A DNA stretch of 64,000 bases, from contig ML660204.1 in NCBI GenBank assembly GCA_007570785.1, positions 3,585,968 to 3,649,967 on the forward strand, read 5' to 3'. Shown piece by piece: positions 1 to 8,249 of the stretch. A program made the translations under genes and the position numbers. How positions within the stretch are numbered: the stretch's first letter is position 1; every line of letters starts with the position of its first letter. This DNA comes from Antilocapra americana. Its lineage: Eukaryota > Chordata > Mammalia > Artiodactyla > Antilocapridae. The notes under the pieces are model-generated. The model ran no database searches and had not been told where the DNA came from. It saw nothing but the letters and a program-made list of their open reading frames with translations.

Positions 1-384
1 AAGCAGGGCTGCACTTGCCTGGGGCAGGGTCTTCCCCTGGTGCTCACTGGGAAGACCCCTGCTGGCAGGTGGGCACCCTCCCTCCAGCTGCAGAGGCAGG
101 CTGGCCCACACCCCTGCACTGGTTCTTGCAGACCGCTCTTAGCTTGGGGATTAGCCGTGCATCATCCTGGGAAAGGGGGCTCCCATTGCAGGACAGGCTT
201 CCCAGCACACCTGCTGGCCTGGAGATGCAAAAATTTAAGACTCTTGTAGCCTTCCCAGTGAGACTGACTGTTTAATCCACATCCTTACCCCAGCAATGGC
301 TGCTCCTAGAAGGCTGACAGAGGTGGTGCCCCAACGTATGCACTGACATACCATCATCAGTCCCCAAGGTTCCTACTGTTTTCC
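1..384. other. Upstream intergenic edge, no gene seen
   Basis: No coding exon, splice-bounded open frame or clear repeat could be recognised here. The stretch is moderately GC-rich and leads into the MLT1 remnant that follows. Confidence 0.5.
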
Positions 385-785
385 CATTCGCACAGCAAAG
401 GGACTTTGCAGATGTGCCTGAGGCTCTGGGCCTTGAGATAGGGAGCTTATACTAGATTTTCCAGGGGGGCCAGTGGAGCCACAAGGGTCTCTAACAGTGG
501 AAGAGGTGGGTAGAAGGGAGAGAGCATCAGGGAGATGAAGTGGGAGAAAGACTGGGAGGAAGTTGCCAGCTGGGAATGCTAGCAACTTCTAGAAGCTGGA
601 AAAGGCAAGGAAACAAATTCCTTCCTGGAGTCGCCAGAAGGACTAGCCCTGCCTACACCTTGACTTAAGCCCCGTGAGACACATTTGGGCTCTGCCCTCC
701 AGCACTGTAAGAGAGAAAATGTCTGCTGCTTTAAGTCAAAAACTGTGGGCCCTCTGTGACAGCAGCAACTGGAACTAAAGCAAAG
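385..785 (+). repeat. MLT1-type LTR remnant (ERVL-MaLR)
   Basis: The order of motifs matches the 3' half of MLT1 LTRs in sense orientation: a 'gggactttgcagatg' start, an 'agaagctggaaaaggcaagg' block, 'ccctgcctacaccttgac', and the closing 'ttaagtcaa...cagcagcaactggaacta'. It is strongly diverged and non-coding, as expected for a solo LTR predating placental radiation. The class is clear; the subfamily is not. Confidence 0.75.
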
Positions 786-813
786 GGGTCTTTACCTGGA
801 ACCCACAGATCCC

Positions 814-1024
814 ATGGGCTTCCCAGGTGGCACTAGTGGTAAAGAACTTGCCTGCCAACGCAGGAGATGTAAGAGACGTGGGTTCAAACCCTGGGATGGG
901 AAGATACCCTAGAGGAGGGCATGGCAACCTACTTCAATAGTCTTGTCTGGACAGAGGAGCCTGGCGGGCTACAGGACATAGGGTCACAAAGAGGTAACAC
1001 AACTGAAGTGACTGAGCACGCATG
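814..1024 (+). mobile_element. Bov-tA SINE with perfect 10-bp target-site duplication
   Basis: The tRNA-Glu-derived head ('gggcttcccaggtggc', 'ttgcctgccaacgcaggag', 'gggttcaaaccctgg') is followed by the Bov-A body ('gcatggcaacctactt', 'ggagcctggcgggctac', 'actgaagtgactgagca'). It is flanked by identical copies of cacagatccc at 804-813 and 1025-1034, so the ends are set by the insertion duplication. Confidence 0.92.
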
Positions 1025-1682
1025 CACAGATCCCCCAGGTAGAATTCAGTCTGTGAACTGCAAGGGGAAAGTCTTCATCTTTAGTGACCAGAGTTGGATG
1101 GAGGCACAGATGAGTCAGTCATAACCTGGGCCAGGGCCCCCCCAGCAGCAGCTGTGACCCAACCATGGAAGCTCTGTACCCCAGGGCATCACTGACATCC
1201 TGACACAGGGGACCTGCTCATTAGTCCTTTGAAACTACTGACTCACCAGTGCCCATGCTGTATGTTGTCTCTTGCATTAGTCAAGGAGCACACACATTCC
1301 TCGCTTTTAACTATCTGAATAGCTGTGTTTTAGTATGACAGTTTTCCTTTGCCTTTCTAGGCATTTTATTAAGTGTCTAAGATCATCTGTCTGAGGAGGG
1401 TTCTTTGGGCTCAGCAGACCACCCAGGGGCACTGTGGCCCACACAGCTGCAGGCTCCTGGGAAGGGGACACAGCCTGGGAGGCTGGGCCCTTCGGCTCCG
1501 CTTTTGGAGGCAGGGAAGGCATCTTGAATGGAGAGATCTGGGACTCTGTCCTGGGCACTGGGGAGCCATGGAAGGGGCACACATGGGAGGGCTGCCAGGT
1601 GCCCATCTCCTCACCTGGCTTGAGTAGCCTGGAAACTGAGGTGTTCCTGGTGAAAAAGTCAAAATTGCAGTCGTCAGTATGG
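1025..1682. other. Intergenic, nothing recognised
   Basis: No gene or clear repeat was identified. Open frames across 1307-1784 lack splice context or family resemblance, and one of them runs into the BovB fragment that follows. Confidence 0.5.
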
Positions 1683-1794
1683 GAGATGAGTTTGAGCAAA
1701 CTCCAGGAGATAGTGGAGGATAGGGGAGCCTGGCATGCTGCCGTCCATGAGGTCACAGAGAGTCGGACACAACTGACCGGCTGAACAACAGCAT
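1683..1794 (+). repeat. BovB LINE 3'-end fragment
   Basis: It shows the terminal BovB sequence: 'gagtttgagcaaactccagg', 'ggggagcctggcatgctgc', 'agagtcggacacaactgac' and a 'ctgaacaacag' end. Only the last ~110 bp of the element are present, a typical 5'-truncated copy. Confidence 0.85.
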
Positions 1795-1799
1795 TCAGT

Positions 1800-1940
1800 A
1801 TGAGGATGAGCTCGGCACTCTGTACATGATCTCATTTCAGCCTCACTGAAGACTTAGGAGGAAGTCACTGTTATCATGCCCATTCTAGAGCTGAGGAAAC
1901 TAAGGCCCAGAGAGGTGGTAGCTATGCTCTGTGCAGTGCA
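1800..1940 (-). repeat. MIR SINE fragment
   Basis: It contains the reverse MIR core 'gctgaggaaactaaggccc' followed by 'agagaggtggta'. It is diverged and its ends are approximate. Confidence 0.65.
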
Positions 1941-2335
1941 GGCTGCCCTCTCCCTAAAAAGAAGGGAAGGGACTTTCACTACTTGACAGGGATGACCAGC
2001 AGAACCCAGGGGGCAAGTTACTCTCTGAAGCTGAAAAAGCAGGGCCCAATCCATGCCCAACTGATGTGCAAAAGTTTCTTGCGCTTCCTCTTTTGGTTCC
2101 CTGCTTCAGTTTTTTATTTCAAGGTTCCTTGGGCCCCCCGTTTGGGTGGGGGAGCAGGTGCAGGTGGCTGCACCCCCCCCAGCTGCAGCTCAGCTCTGAG
2201 ATGGAGATGGGGCTGCCCAGGCTTGACTCCACAGGAACATCGTGTGGCTCGCATCTCCGTTAAGATAAACAGGCTTTAGGGATCCCTTCATGCCCCCGAT
2301 CTCAGTCCTCTGGAATGTGTTCAGTCACACAGTTG

Positions 2336-2570
2336 TTACTCCACTCAGCACATCTTTACCAAGGGCCTTCCATGTGCCAGGCCCTGAATACACAGAAGCA
2401 AACAAAGTAGCCAGTGGCCTGTCCTCCCAGAGCCACCCTCTGGTGGGGAGATGTCCACACAGAAGCAAACAGATGTATAAAGTAGGGTTGGGAAGGGACA
2501 CGAGCTTTTGAAGGATGCTGGAGGAGATGCCAGGAGGGAGTCTGAGTCCCAGGCCCTGGGAGGGTCCAGC
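2336..2570 (-). repeat. L2-type LINE 3'-end remnant
   Basis: The reverse L2 3' end is recognisable: 'ccttccatgtgccaggccct', 'aatacacagaagcaaacaaa', then 'ctggtggggagatgtcc'. The boundaries are approximate. Confidence 0.5.
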
Positions 2571-3049
2571 TCAGTGACAGCAGATCCAAACACCAGACTG
2601 GCCGCCCTCCAGGACAGGCTGGGAACAGAGGGTCTGTGTGGGTCCTGGGGCTGCCGCCAGATGCTGCCTCCGAGATGCAGGTGGGGATGGGAGGTGGGGT
2701 CCCAGCCTGACTGCTTGCTGAGTACAAGGGCCCAGACTCAGGAGACAGCCAGGAGTGGGGCAGGGGAGGTGGGCGCTGTCAGTTTCATTCCCAGTGTGGG
2801 TTGGGCAGGGAAGAACAGGACAGGACATAAACTGGCAATATTTTAAGTAAAAGGATGCTTAGTTGGACTTTTCCCTAGCTGAGCAGCTGAAGCCCAGGGA
2901 GGTACAGGAGTGCTTCCCAGTCCTGGAGTGACCCTAGGGAGCCCCAGTACCCTTGTGTGACTCTGAAGATCAGTCACTCCAAACCACGAGTCCCATGGCC
3001 ACGATTCCACCCACCCAGGGCTCTGGCTTTCTCTCCACTCCAGCTGTGC
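2571..3049. other. Intergenic, nothing recognised
   Basis: The stretch has moderate GC content and no splice-bounded coding frame. No repeat family was recognised. Confidence 0.45.
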
Positions 3050-3510
3050 TGGTCTCCTGCGGCTGCTGCAGCGTCTTGACTGGGCGGCTTAGAACAACAT
3101 AAATTTACTCTCACGACTCTGGAGGCCAGAAGTCCAAAGTCAAGGTGTCAGCAGGGCCATGTTCCCCTTTAAGGCACTCAGAGAGAGAACTCTGTTCCCA
3201 GTATGCCTTTTTCAGAGCTGGCTTCTGGGGTTGCCAGCAATCACCGTGTTCTCAGCTTGCAGGCACATCACTCCAACCTCTCTTCCTCTGGTGTCACATG
3301 GCCTTCTCCTTGTTTGTTTGAGTTTTCATATAGCCTTCTTATAAGAACAACAGTCATTGGATTAGTCCCCATACATCTCCAATATGACTTTGTCTTAAAT
3401 GGATGATAGTACAAAAATCCTATTTCCAAATAAGGGCACAGTCATGAGTGCCAGGGACTTGAATGTATTCTTGGGGGACACAATCCAACCCACAGCAAAC
3501 ACCCACACCC
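3050..3510 (-). repeat. MLT1-type LTR remnant (ERVL-MaLR), antisense
   Basis: The reverse-complement MLT1 order is visible: 'gactgggcggcttagaacaa', 'ctctggaggccagaagtcca', 'aagtcaaggtgtcagcaggg', 'gtgtcacatggccttctcc', 'agtcattggattagtcc', 'atcctatttccaaataaggg' and 'gggggacacaatccaaccc'. It is a non-coding ancient LTR. Confidence 0.8.
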
Positions 3511-3829
3511 AGGCATGGCCTCAGACAAGCACCAACATTTCCAGGGAAAGGGCCTGAGTCCAGGACCACCACCTCAGTCCAGGTAGCCACAATGAGAAGC
3601 CAGCACATCACAACTAGAGAGTAGTCCCTGCTTGCCACAGCTAAAGAAAGCCTGTGCAGCAATGCAGACCAGCAAAGGCATAAATAAATACAAATTAAAG
3701 GCCTTCTCTAAAGGCTGTGAGGGGACAAAAACAGGACCATGGATCGGCCAGCCATCTGCTGCTCTGGGTGGTGTTGGGGAAGTGACTCAGTGCCTCAGTT
3801 CCCTCTCTGTGACAAAGGGTGTTTGGAGG

Positions 3830-4030
3830 TTAAATCATGGTAAAAACTCTGCCTGCAATGCAGAAGACCCTGCATTGGGTAGGGAAGATCCCCTGGAGAA
3901 GGGAATGGCAAACCACTCCAGCATCCTCAATATGCCTGGGAAATCCCATGGGCAGAGGAGCCTGGAGGGCTATAGTCCATGGAATTGCAGAGTCAGACAT
4001 GACTGAGCTACTAACACCTTCACTTTCACA
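3830..4030 (+). mobile_element. Bov-tA SINE
   Basis: It has the body motifs 'ctgcctgcaatgcagaagac', 'aagatcccctggagaaggg', 'atggcaaaccactccagc', 'aggagcctggagggctatag' and 'agagtcagacatgactgagc', ending near 'cttcactttcac'. The head is diverged, so the start is approximate. Confidence 0.88.
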
Positions 4031-4654
4031 CTTTCTAATATATAAATTACCCGTTCAGGACCTAACCCCAACAGGCATTAAAACAATTGACCTTTATTAC
4101 TATTAGCGGTGTGGGAGGATTAGCCACATAAAAGTGCCCAGCACTCAGAGCTTACTGCATCACTGATGGCGCCTGGATCTCCTTCTGCTCTGACTTTTCA
4201 CATTCGGTCACCTGTGCCCTGTGCGCCGATGGCTCTTGCTTTCATCAATCCCCTAGAGTCCTAACTTGCTTCTAGAGAACACCTGTCACTCTTCTTTGCC
4301 CTTGTCTCAGCAACTGCCTAGAAAAATTTACCTAAAAGTAAATATAGTATTCATTCATTCACTTTCTCTCTAGTCCTAAAACGTACGCTTGGACTTGCGT
4401 GCGGCTGGAGGGAGTGGGGGACGTTATTAGTGTCCTGCTTGCAGTCTTCCTGGGGTCTAGAACAATGCCCTGCACCTAACAGATCATTAATAAGTACATG
4501 TTGGGAGAGTGGCCGATTTTCAGGCAAAAGGGGGTGACATGTGGGGACATGGGGCCACTCGACGGACGGAGAGATTGGTAACGCAGAAACCTAGGGACCG
4601 GAGGATTAAACAACCGAATGAACCATGGCTGGGCATCCGTATTTTTGAGAAAAA
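4031..4654. other. Intergenic, nothing recognised
   Basis: AT-richer sequence with no coding exon or clear repeat. It passes from ordinary intergenic DNA into the CpG-rich segment beginning near 4655. Confidence 0.5.
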
Positions 4655-4908
4655 GATGCCCCATGCTCTCTTCCGGGCAGGGCGGGAGCGCTACCGTAGC
4701 GATCCTGCCGGACATGGGCGGAAAACGTAGGGCACGGGTCCTGCGCGCTCTGCCTTTCTAACCCGGTGTTCCCGCCCAGGGCGGCCGCCCACCCCAGGTC
4801 GGAACCCTCCAGATCCCGCGGCCTCGGCACGTGCTCAGCAGACGCCGGCCGCCCAGGGCGCAGCCTCACTCCCTGCGGCGCCCCTCCCCGCGCGGCCGCT
4901 CAGTCGGG

Positions 4909-4954
4909 AGGGGCGCGAGTGGGCGGGGCGCAGGGGCGCGAGTGGGCGGGGCGA
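4909..4954 (+). promoter_or_regulatory. Tandem 23-bp duplication carrying GC boxes
   Basis: The unit 4909-4931 is repeated at 4932-4953, the copy differing only at the last base. Each unit contains 'gtgggcggggcg', a consensus Sp1/KLF GC box. Duplicated GC boxes support promoter function of the surrounding island. Confidence 0.7.
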
Positions 4955-4967
4955 GACAGGCCCGGGC

Positions 4968-4985
4968 GGTGCTGGGACTTGTAGG
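4968..4985 (-). promoter_or_regulatory. ZNF143/SBS-type motif
   Basis: On the minus strand the site reads CCTACAAGTCCCAGCACC, close to the ZNF143 core ACTACAANTCCCAGCATGC. Such motifs are found almost exclusively at CpG-island promoters and near their start sites. This is a motif match only. Confidence 0.6.
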
Positions 4986-5125
4986 CCTAGCCGCCCGCGT
5001 CCTGCCCCCGCCGCTAGAGGTCCTATCACGGAAGGGGAAACTGAGGCCTGGTGAAGGTATCCAACGTACCCAAGATCGCGCGGCTGCAAGATGGCCGCCT
5101 TCCCTGGCCCAACAAGTGTAGATCA

Positions 5126-6534
5126 CACTTTCGCAAAGTTTTCCAAGGGCGCGCTCTGGTCGAGAGCTCTCCTCAGCTCTTTCCTTCCACCATGCATTCA
5201 TTCACTCAACAGACCGTTCCTCGGGGGACTTCTGCTTGCCAGACCGTACAGCTTGAGGAAAACATCCAAGGCCCCATCTCGCAGGGGAGAGAAAGAACTT
5301 AAACCACGAATAGGTGACCAGGGTTTGGGAAGGTGGAAAGTGCAATGAAGGGATTAGAGCAGGCTAAAGGGCAAGTGGTGTGACACAGCCCCGAGGCAGA
5401 AGCGGGCCTGGGGAGCTGGAGGAAACGCCGAGGACACGACGGAAATCAGGGGAGTCAGAAAAGTGTGTCCCCAGGGGACTCCGTGAAGACTCGGGGCTCC
5501 ATTCCCAGCGTCAGGGGGCTGAGGCGGGCACCTTGGGGGAAGCAAGGATCAGAACAGTGGTTGCCTGGGAGAGAGTGGGATCAAGGAGTCGGGGGCTTCA
5601 GGCACAGCTGGTCTGGGCCTGGGATCAAATGTAGCCTGACAGAATGTACTGGATAGTTGCAAAGACTAGTAAATACCTCGCCTGCCTTCCTGTGCCCCTC
5701 AACTCCACTTTGAGCGGTGTCAACGTAAAAAAAGGAGCATAACTAGAAGCTGTGGATTGTATTTTATTCAGTGGGCTTTATGCAGACTCAGACCCTGGAA
5801 GCAGTCTCTAGGATAGCCCAGAGGGAGTGTTCCTAAGCGGTAAAGGATACAGGGAGTTTTTCTAACAAAAACCCAAAAGTCAAACATCAAAGGATTCTTG
5901 TGAATTAAAGAAAAACCAGACAAGTTAATGAATTTAGTACTTTTGTGTGCATGCAAAGATGCAAGGGTTTGGGCTCATGGAAACCATTCCTTTGATGTGC
6001 ACCTTAACCATCTAGGATCAGTATCCTGTTCCCACCCCACCTCCAACCTGAATCCCCTCAGGGTGTAGTCAGGTGGCTACAGAGGCTGATGGCTTAATGT
6101 CCACTGCACAGGACATCCCAGTGCTGGTGCCTGGACATGTGGAGGGTTTGAGACCCTCAGGGCCTGGCTCTGCATAGCTGTGTGACCCACTGGTGGGGGA
6201 TGCTGGTGCTGGGGCCTTGGGTTCAGTACTCTGGTCAGACAGGAAGTTCCTAGTAACTTTGAACAAGCGGCCTTGACAATTCTGCAGCAGGTCTTGCTAC
6301 AGAGTCCCAGGGGTGGGCCTGTCTCTATGGTTGGGGAAGGGACAAAGGGAACAGCACTGCCCTTTCTGTTTGCTTTCCCCCAGAGGTTGCCGACAGAGAT
6401 AGAAGAATCCCGAGCACTGGGATGGACTTTTGATGAGGCCAGAATTACTTCCCCTGCCGAGTCACCTTATCAGAAGGGCTTCAGGGACCACTCTGGCTAC
6501 TCCTGGATGGCAGCGCCCTGATTTATTTCCTAAT
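5126..6534. other. Intergenic between the two CpG islands
   Basis: No coding gene was recognised. The part at about 5755-6030 has the texture of an old LTR or other interspersed repeat, but I could not assign a family. It lies between the candidate upstream promoter and RBM38, so any alternative RBM38 first exon would splice across it. Confidence 0.45.
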
Positions 6535-7036
6535 GGGTAATATTGTATAATTAAAAAGCAGAGACATTACTTTTCCGACAAAGGCCTGTCTAGTCAAAGC
6601 TATGGTTTTTCCATTAGTCACATATGGATGGGAGAGAGTTGGACTATAAAGAAAGCTGAATGCCAAAGAGTTGATGCTTTTGAACTGTGGTGTTGGAGAA
6701 GACTCTTGAGAGTCCCTTGGGCTGCAAGGAGACTGAACCAGTCAAGCCTAAAAGAAATCAGTCCTGAATATTCCTTGGAAGGACTGATGCTGAAGCTGAA
6801 ACTCAAATACTTTGGCCATCTGATGCAAAGAACTGACTCATTGGAAAAGATTGATGCTGGGAAAGATCAAAGGCGGGAGGAAAAAGGAACAACAGGATGA
6901 GATGGTTGGCTGGCATCACCAACTCAATGGACACGAGTTTGAGCAAGCTCTGGGAGTTGGTGATGGACAAGGAAGCCTGGCATGCTGCAGTCGATGGGGT
7001 TGCAAAGAGTCGGACACTACTGAGCGACTGAACTGA
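6535..7036 (+). repeat. BovB LINE 3' fragment (~500 bp)
   Basis: It matches the 3' third of BovB in sense orientation: 'aaaaagcagagacattact', 'gtctagtcaaagctatgg', 'ttggactataaagaaagctg', 'tgaactgtggtgttggagaa', 'actttggccatctgatgc', 'gcatgctgcagtcgatggg', and the terminal 'gagtcggacactactgagc'. It is 5'-truncated before the reverse-transcriptase catalytic motif. Frames inside it are remnants of the LINE, not host genes. Confidence 0.92.
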
Positions 7037-7155
7037 ACCCGTTTAATTATTTGTTTTGTTCATAGAGGCTTGGTGGGGCTAGAGTGTGTTCTGTGCATTT
7101 CTGCATCCCCTACACCCTAATAAATATTTCTCAAATTATATTCGTGTATATAGAC

Positions 7156-7225
<70 letters not shown>
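7156..7225. repeat. Compound (CA)n(CT)n microsatellite
   Basis: About 29 bp of uninterrupted CA repeats (7156-7184) pass directly into about 41 bp of uninterrupted CT repeats (to 7225). It abuts the 5' end of a Bov-tA SINE and lies about 800 bp upstream of the RBM38 start codon. Uninterrupted tracts of this length are usually length-polymorphic. Confidence 0.97.
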
Positions 7226-7227
<2 letters not shown>

Positions 7228-7436
7228 ACAAGTAGTCTAGTGGTAAATAACCTGCCTGCCAGTGCAGAAGACATAAGAGGTAAGGGTTCAGTCTGTGGAT
7301 TAGAAACATCTCCTGGAGGAGGGCATGGCAACCCACTCCAGTATTCTTGCCTAGAGAATCCCAAGGACGGAGGAGCCTGGCAGGCTATAGTCCGTGGCGG
7401 TCACAAAGAATGGGACACTACTGAAGCTCCCTAGCA
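7226..7436 (+). mobile_element. Bov-tA SINE
   Basis: The tRNA-derived head ('tctagtggtaaataacctgc', 'ggttcagtctgtgg') and Bov-A body ('gcatggcaacccactccag', 'ggaggagcctggcaggctat', 'ggacactactgaagc') are recognisable. It begins immediately after the microsatellite. Confidence 0.88.
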
Positions 7437-7667
7437 CCTGTTCCTAAAGACAAAAATCATTTCACCTTTAAAATGTTGTACTGCAGGTAGCACTGGGGGA
7501 AACACCGACTCATTAAACATGATCTGAATCTTGTACATTTGATTCGCTAGACTGTGCTCTCCCCGAGAAGAGGGGCCCGGAACCCAGCAAGCACTGAACA
7601 GGTGCCCTAGAAAACCCGGAGAGCCCCCTCCCCAAGTACGTGCCCTACTCCAAGTGCTTCCCCACCG

Positions 7668-7673
7668 CACGTG
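7668..7673. promoter_or_regulatory. Palindromic E-box CACGTG
   Basis: A perfect CACGTG at the 5' edge of the RBM38 CpG island could bind MYC/MAX, USF or related bHLH-ZIP factors. Motif evidence only. Confidence 0.45.
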
Positions 7674-7695
7674 GGGCGCGGTGGGGCGGGGCCTG

Positions 7696-7714
7696 GACTA
7701 CGCTTCCCGGCGCT
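7696..7714 (+). promoter_or_regulatory. ZNF143-like motif in RBM38 promoter
   Basis: The segment GACTACGCTTCCCGGCGCT resembles ACTACAANTCCCAGCATGC with changes at a few positions. It is weaker than the site at 4968-4985. Confidence 0.35.
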
Positions 7715-7962
7715 CCTCGCGCGCCCCGGGCAGGGCGGGGCTGAGGCTGGAGACGGGGGCCGGTCTTACTGGGCGGGGTCTGGGCGGACCGGGGGCGGGA
7801 CCGACTACAAAGCCAGGGGGCAGTCACTGAGACGCAGAGTGCCCGCAACGCCGGCAGGAGCGCAGCGCAGCGAGGCGCTCTCGGCGGGAGCGGCCCGCGC
7901 GTGGACGGGCCCGGCGGCTAGACCGGCGCCCCTGCTGCCCCGCTCGCCCCCCATCGCTCCCA

Positions 7963-7995
7963 ATGAGCGCAGCCCCACGCGGCCCGGGTCCGTAG
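7963..7995 (+). other. Upstream ORF in probable RBM38 5' leader (10 codons)
   Basis: An ATG at 7963 opens a 10-codon frame ([10 protein letters not shown]) closing with TAG at 7993-7995, 17 nt before the RBM38 start codon and out of frame with it. If transcription starts upstream of 7963, ribosomes would meet this frame first, and the short gap would disfavour re-initiation at 8013. Whether it is within the mRNA depends on the unmapped start site. Confidence 0.5.
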
Positions 7996-8012
7996 GCGGC
8001 GGGGCGCCCCCA

Positions 8013-8249
8013 ATGCTGCTGCAGCCCGCGCTGTGCGCCCCGAGCGCGGGCTTCTCGCGGCCCCCGGCCGCCCCCGGCGCCATGCACGGCTCGCAGAAGG
8101 ACACCACGTTCACCAAGATTTTCGTGGGCGGCCTGCCCTACCATACCACCGACGCCTCGCTCAGGAAGTACTTCGAGGGCTTCGGGGACATCGAGGAGGC
8201 CGTGGTCATCACCGACCGCCAGACCGGCAAGTCTCGCGGATACGGCTTC
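8013..8249 (+). CDS. RBM38: RBM38 coding exon 1
   Basis: It encodes residues 1-79, from [10 protein letters not shown] to SRGYGF. It holds the N-terminal extension, RNP2 and most of RNP1. The exon ends after TTC at a 'gtaagt' donor, phase 0, so the intron cuts inside the RNP1 motif (GYGF|V). The exon lies wholly in the CpG island. Without splicing, the frame would run on to a TAA at 8427-8429. Confidence 0.97.

Larger units (their letters stand above)
4655..5125. promoter_or_regulatory. CpG island, candidate promoter of unknown product
   Basis: CpG dinucleotides and GC content rise sharply here and drop on both sides, about 2.5 kb upstream of the RBM38 island. Inside are GC boxes within a 23-bp tandem duplication (4909-4954) and a ZNF143-type motif (4968-4985). 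A CpG island with Sp1 and ZNF143 sites and no visible TATA box is the usual make-up of a housekeeping or bidirectional promoter. No coding exon was recognised downstream on either strand. It could serve a non-coding RNA, an alternative first exon of RBM38, or a divergent transcript. Direction is unknown. Confidence 0.65.

Noticed and set aside
814..1024. tRNA-like A/B box sequences in SINEs as tRNA genes
   Set aside because: They belong to tRNA-Glu-derived SINE heads, lack a foldable intact tRNA and are followed by Bov-A sequence.
6125..6150. ggacatgtgg as a p53 half-site near the promoter
   Set aside because: Only 8 of 10 positions fit and there is no adjacent second half-site.
7671..8012. 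Upstream in-frame extension of RBM38 exon 1
   Set aside because: The frame is open but begins at a GTG, has no in-frame ATG before 8013, and ATG 8013 gives the known 239-residue length.
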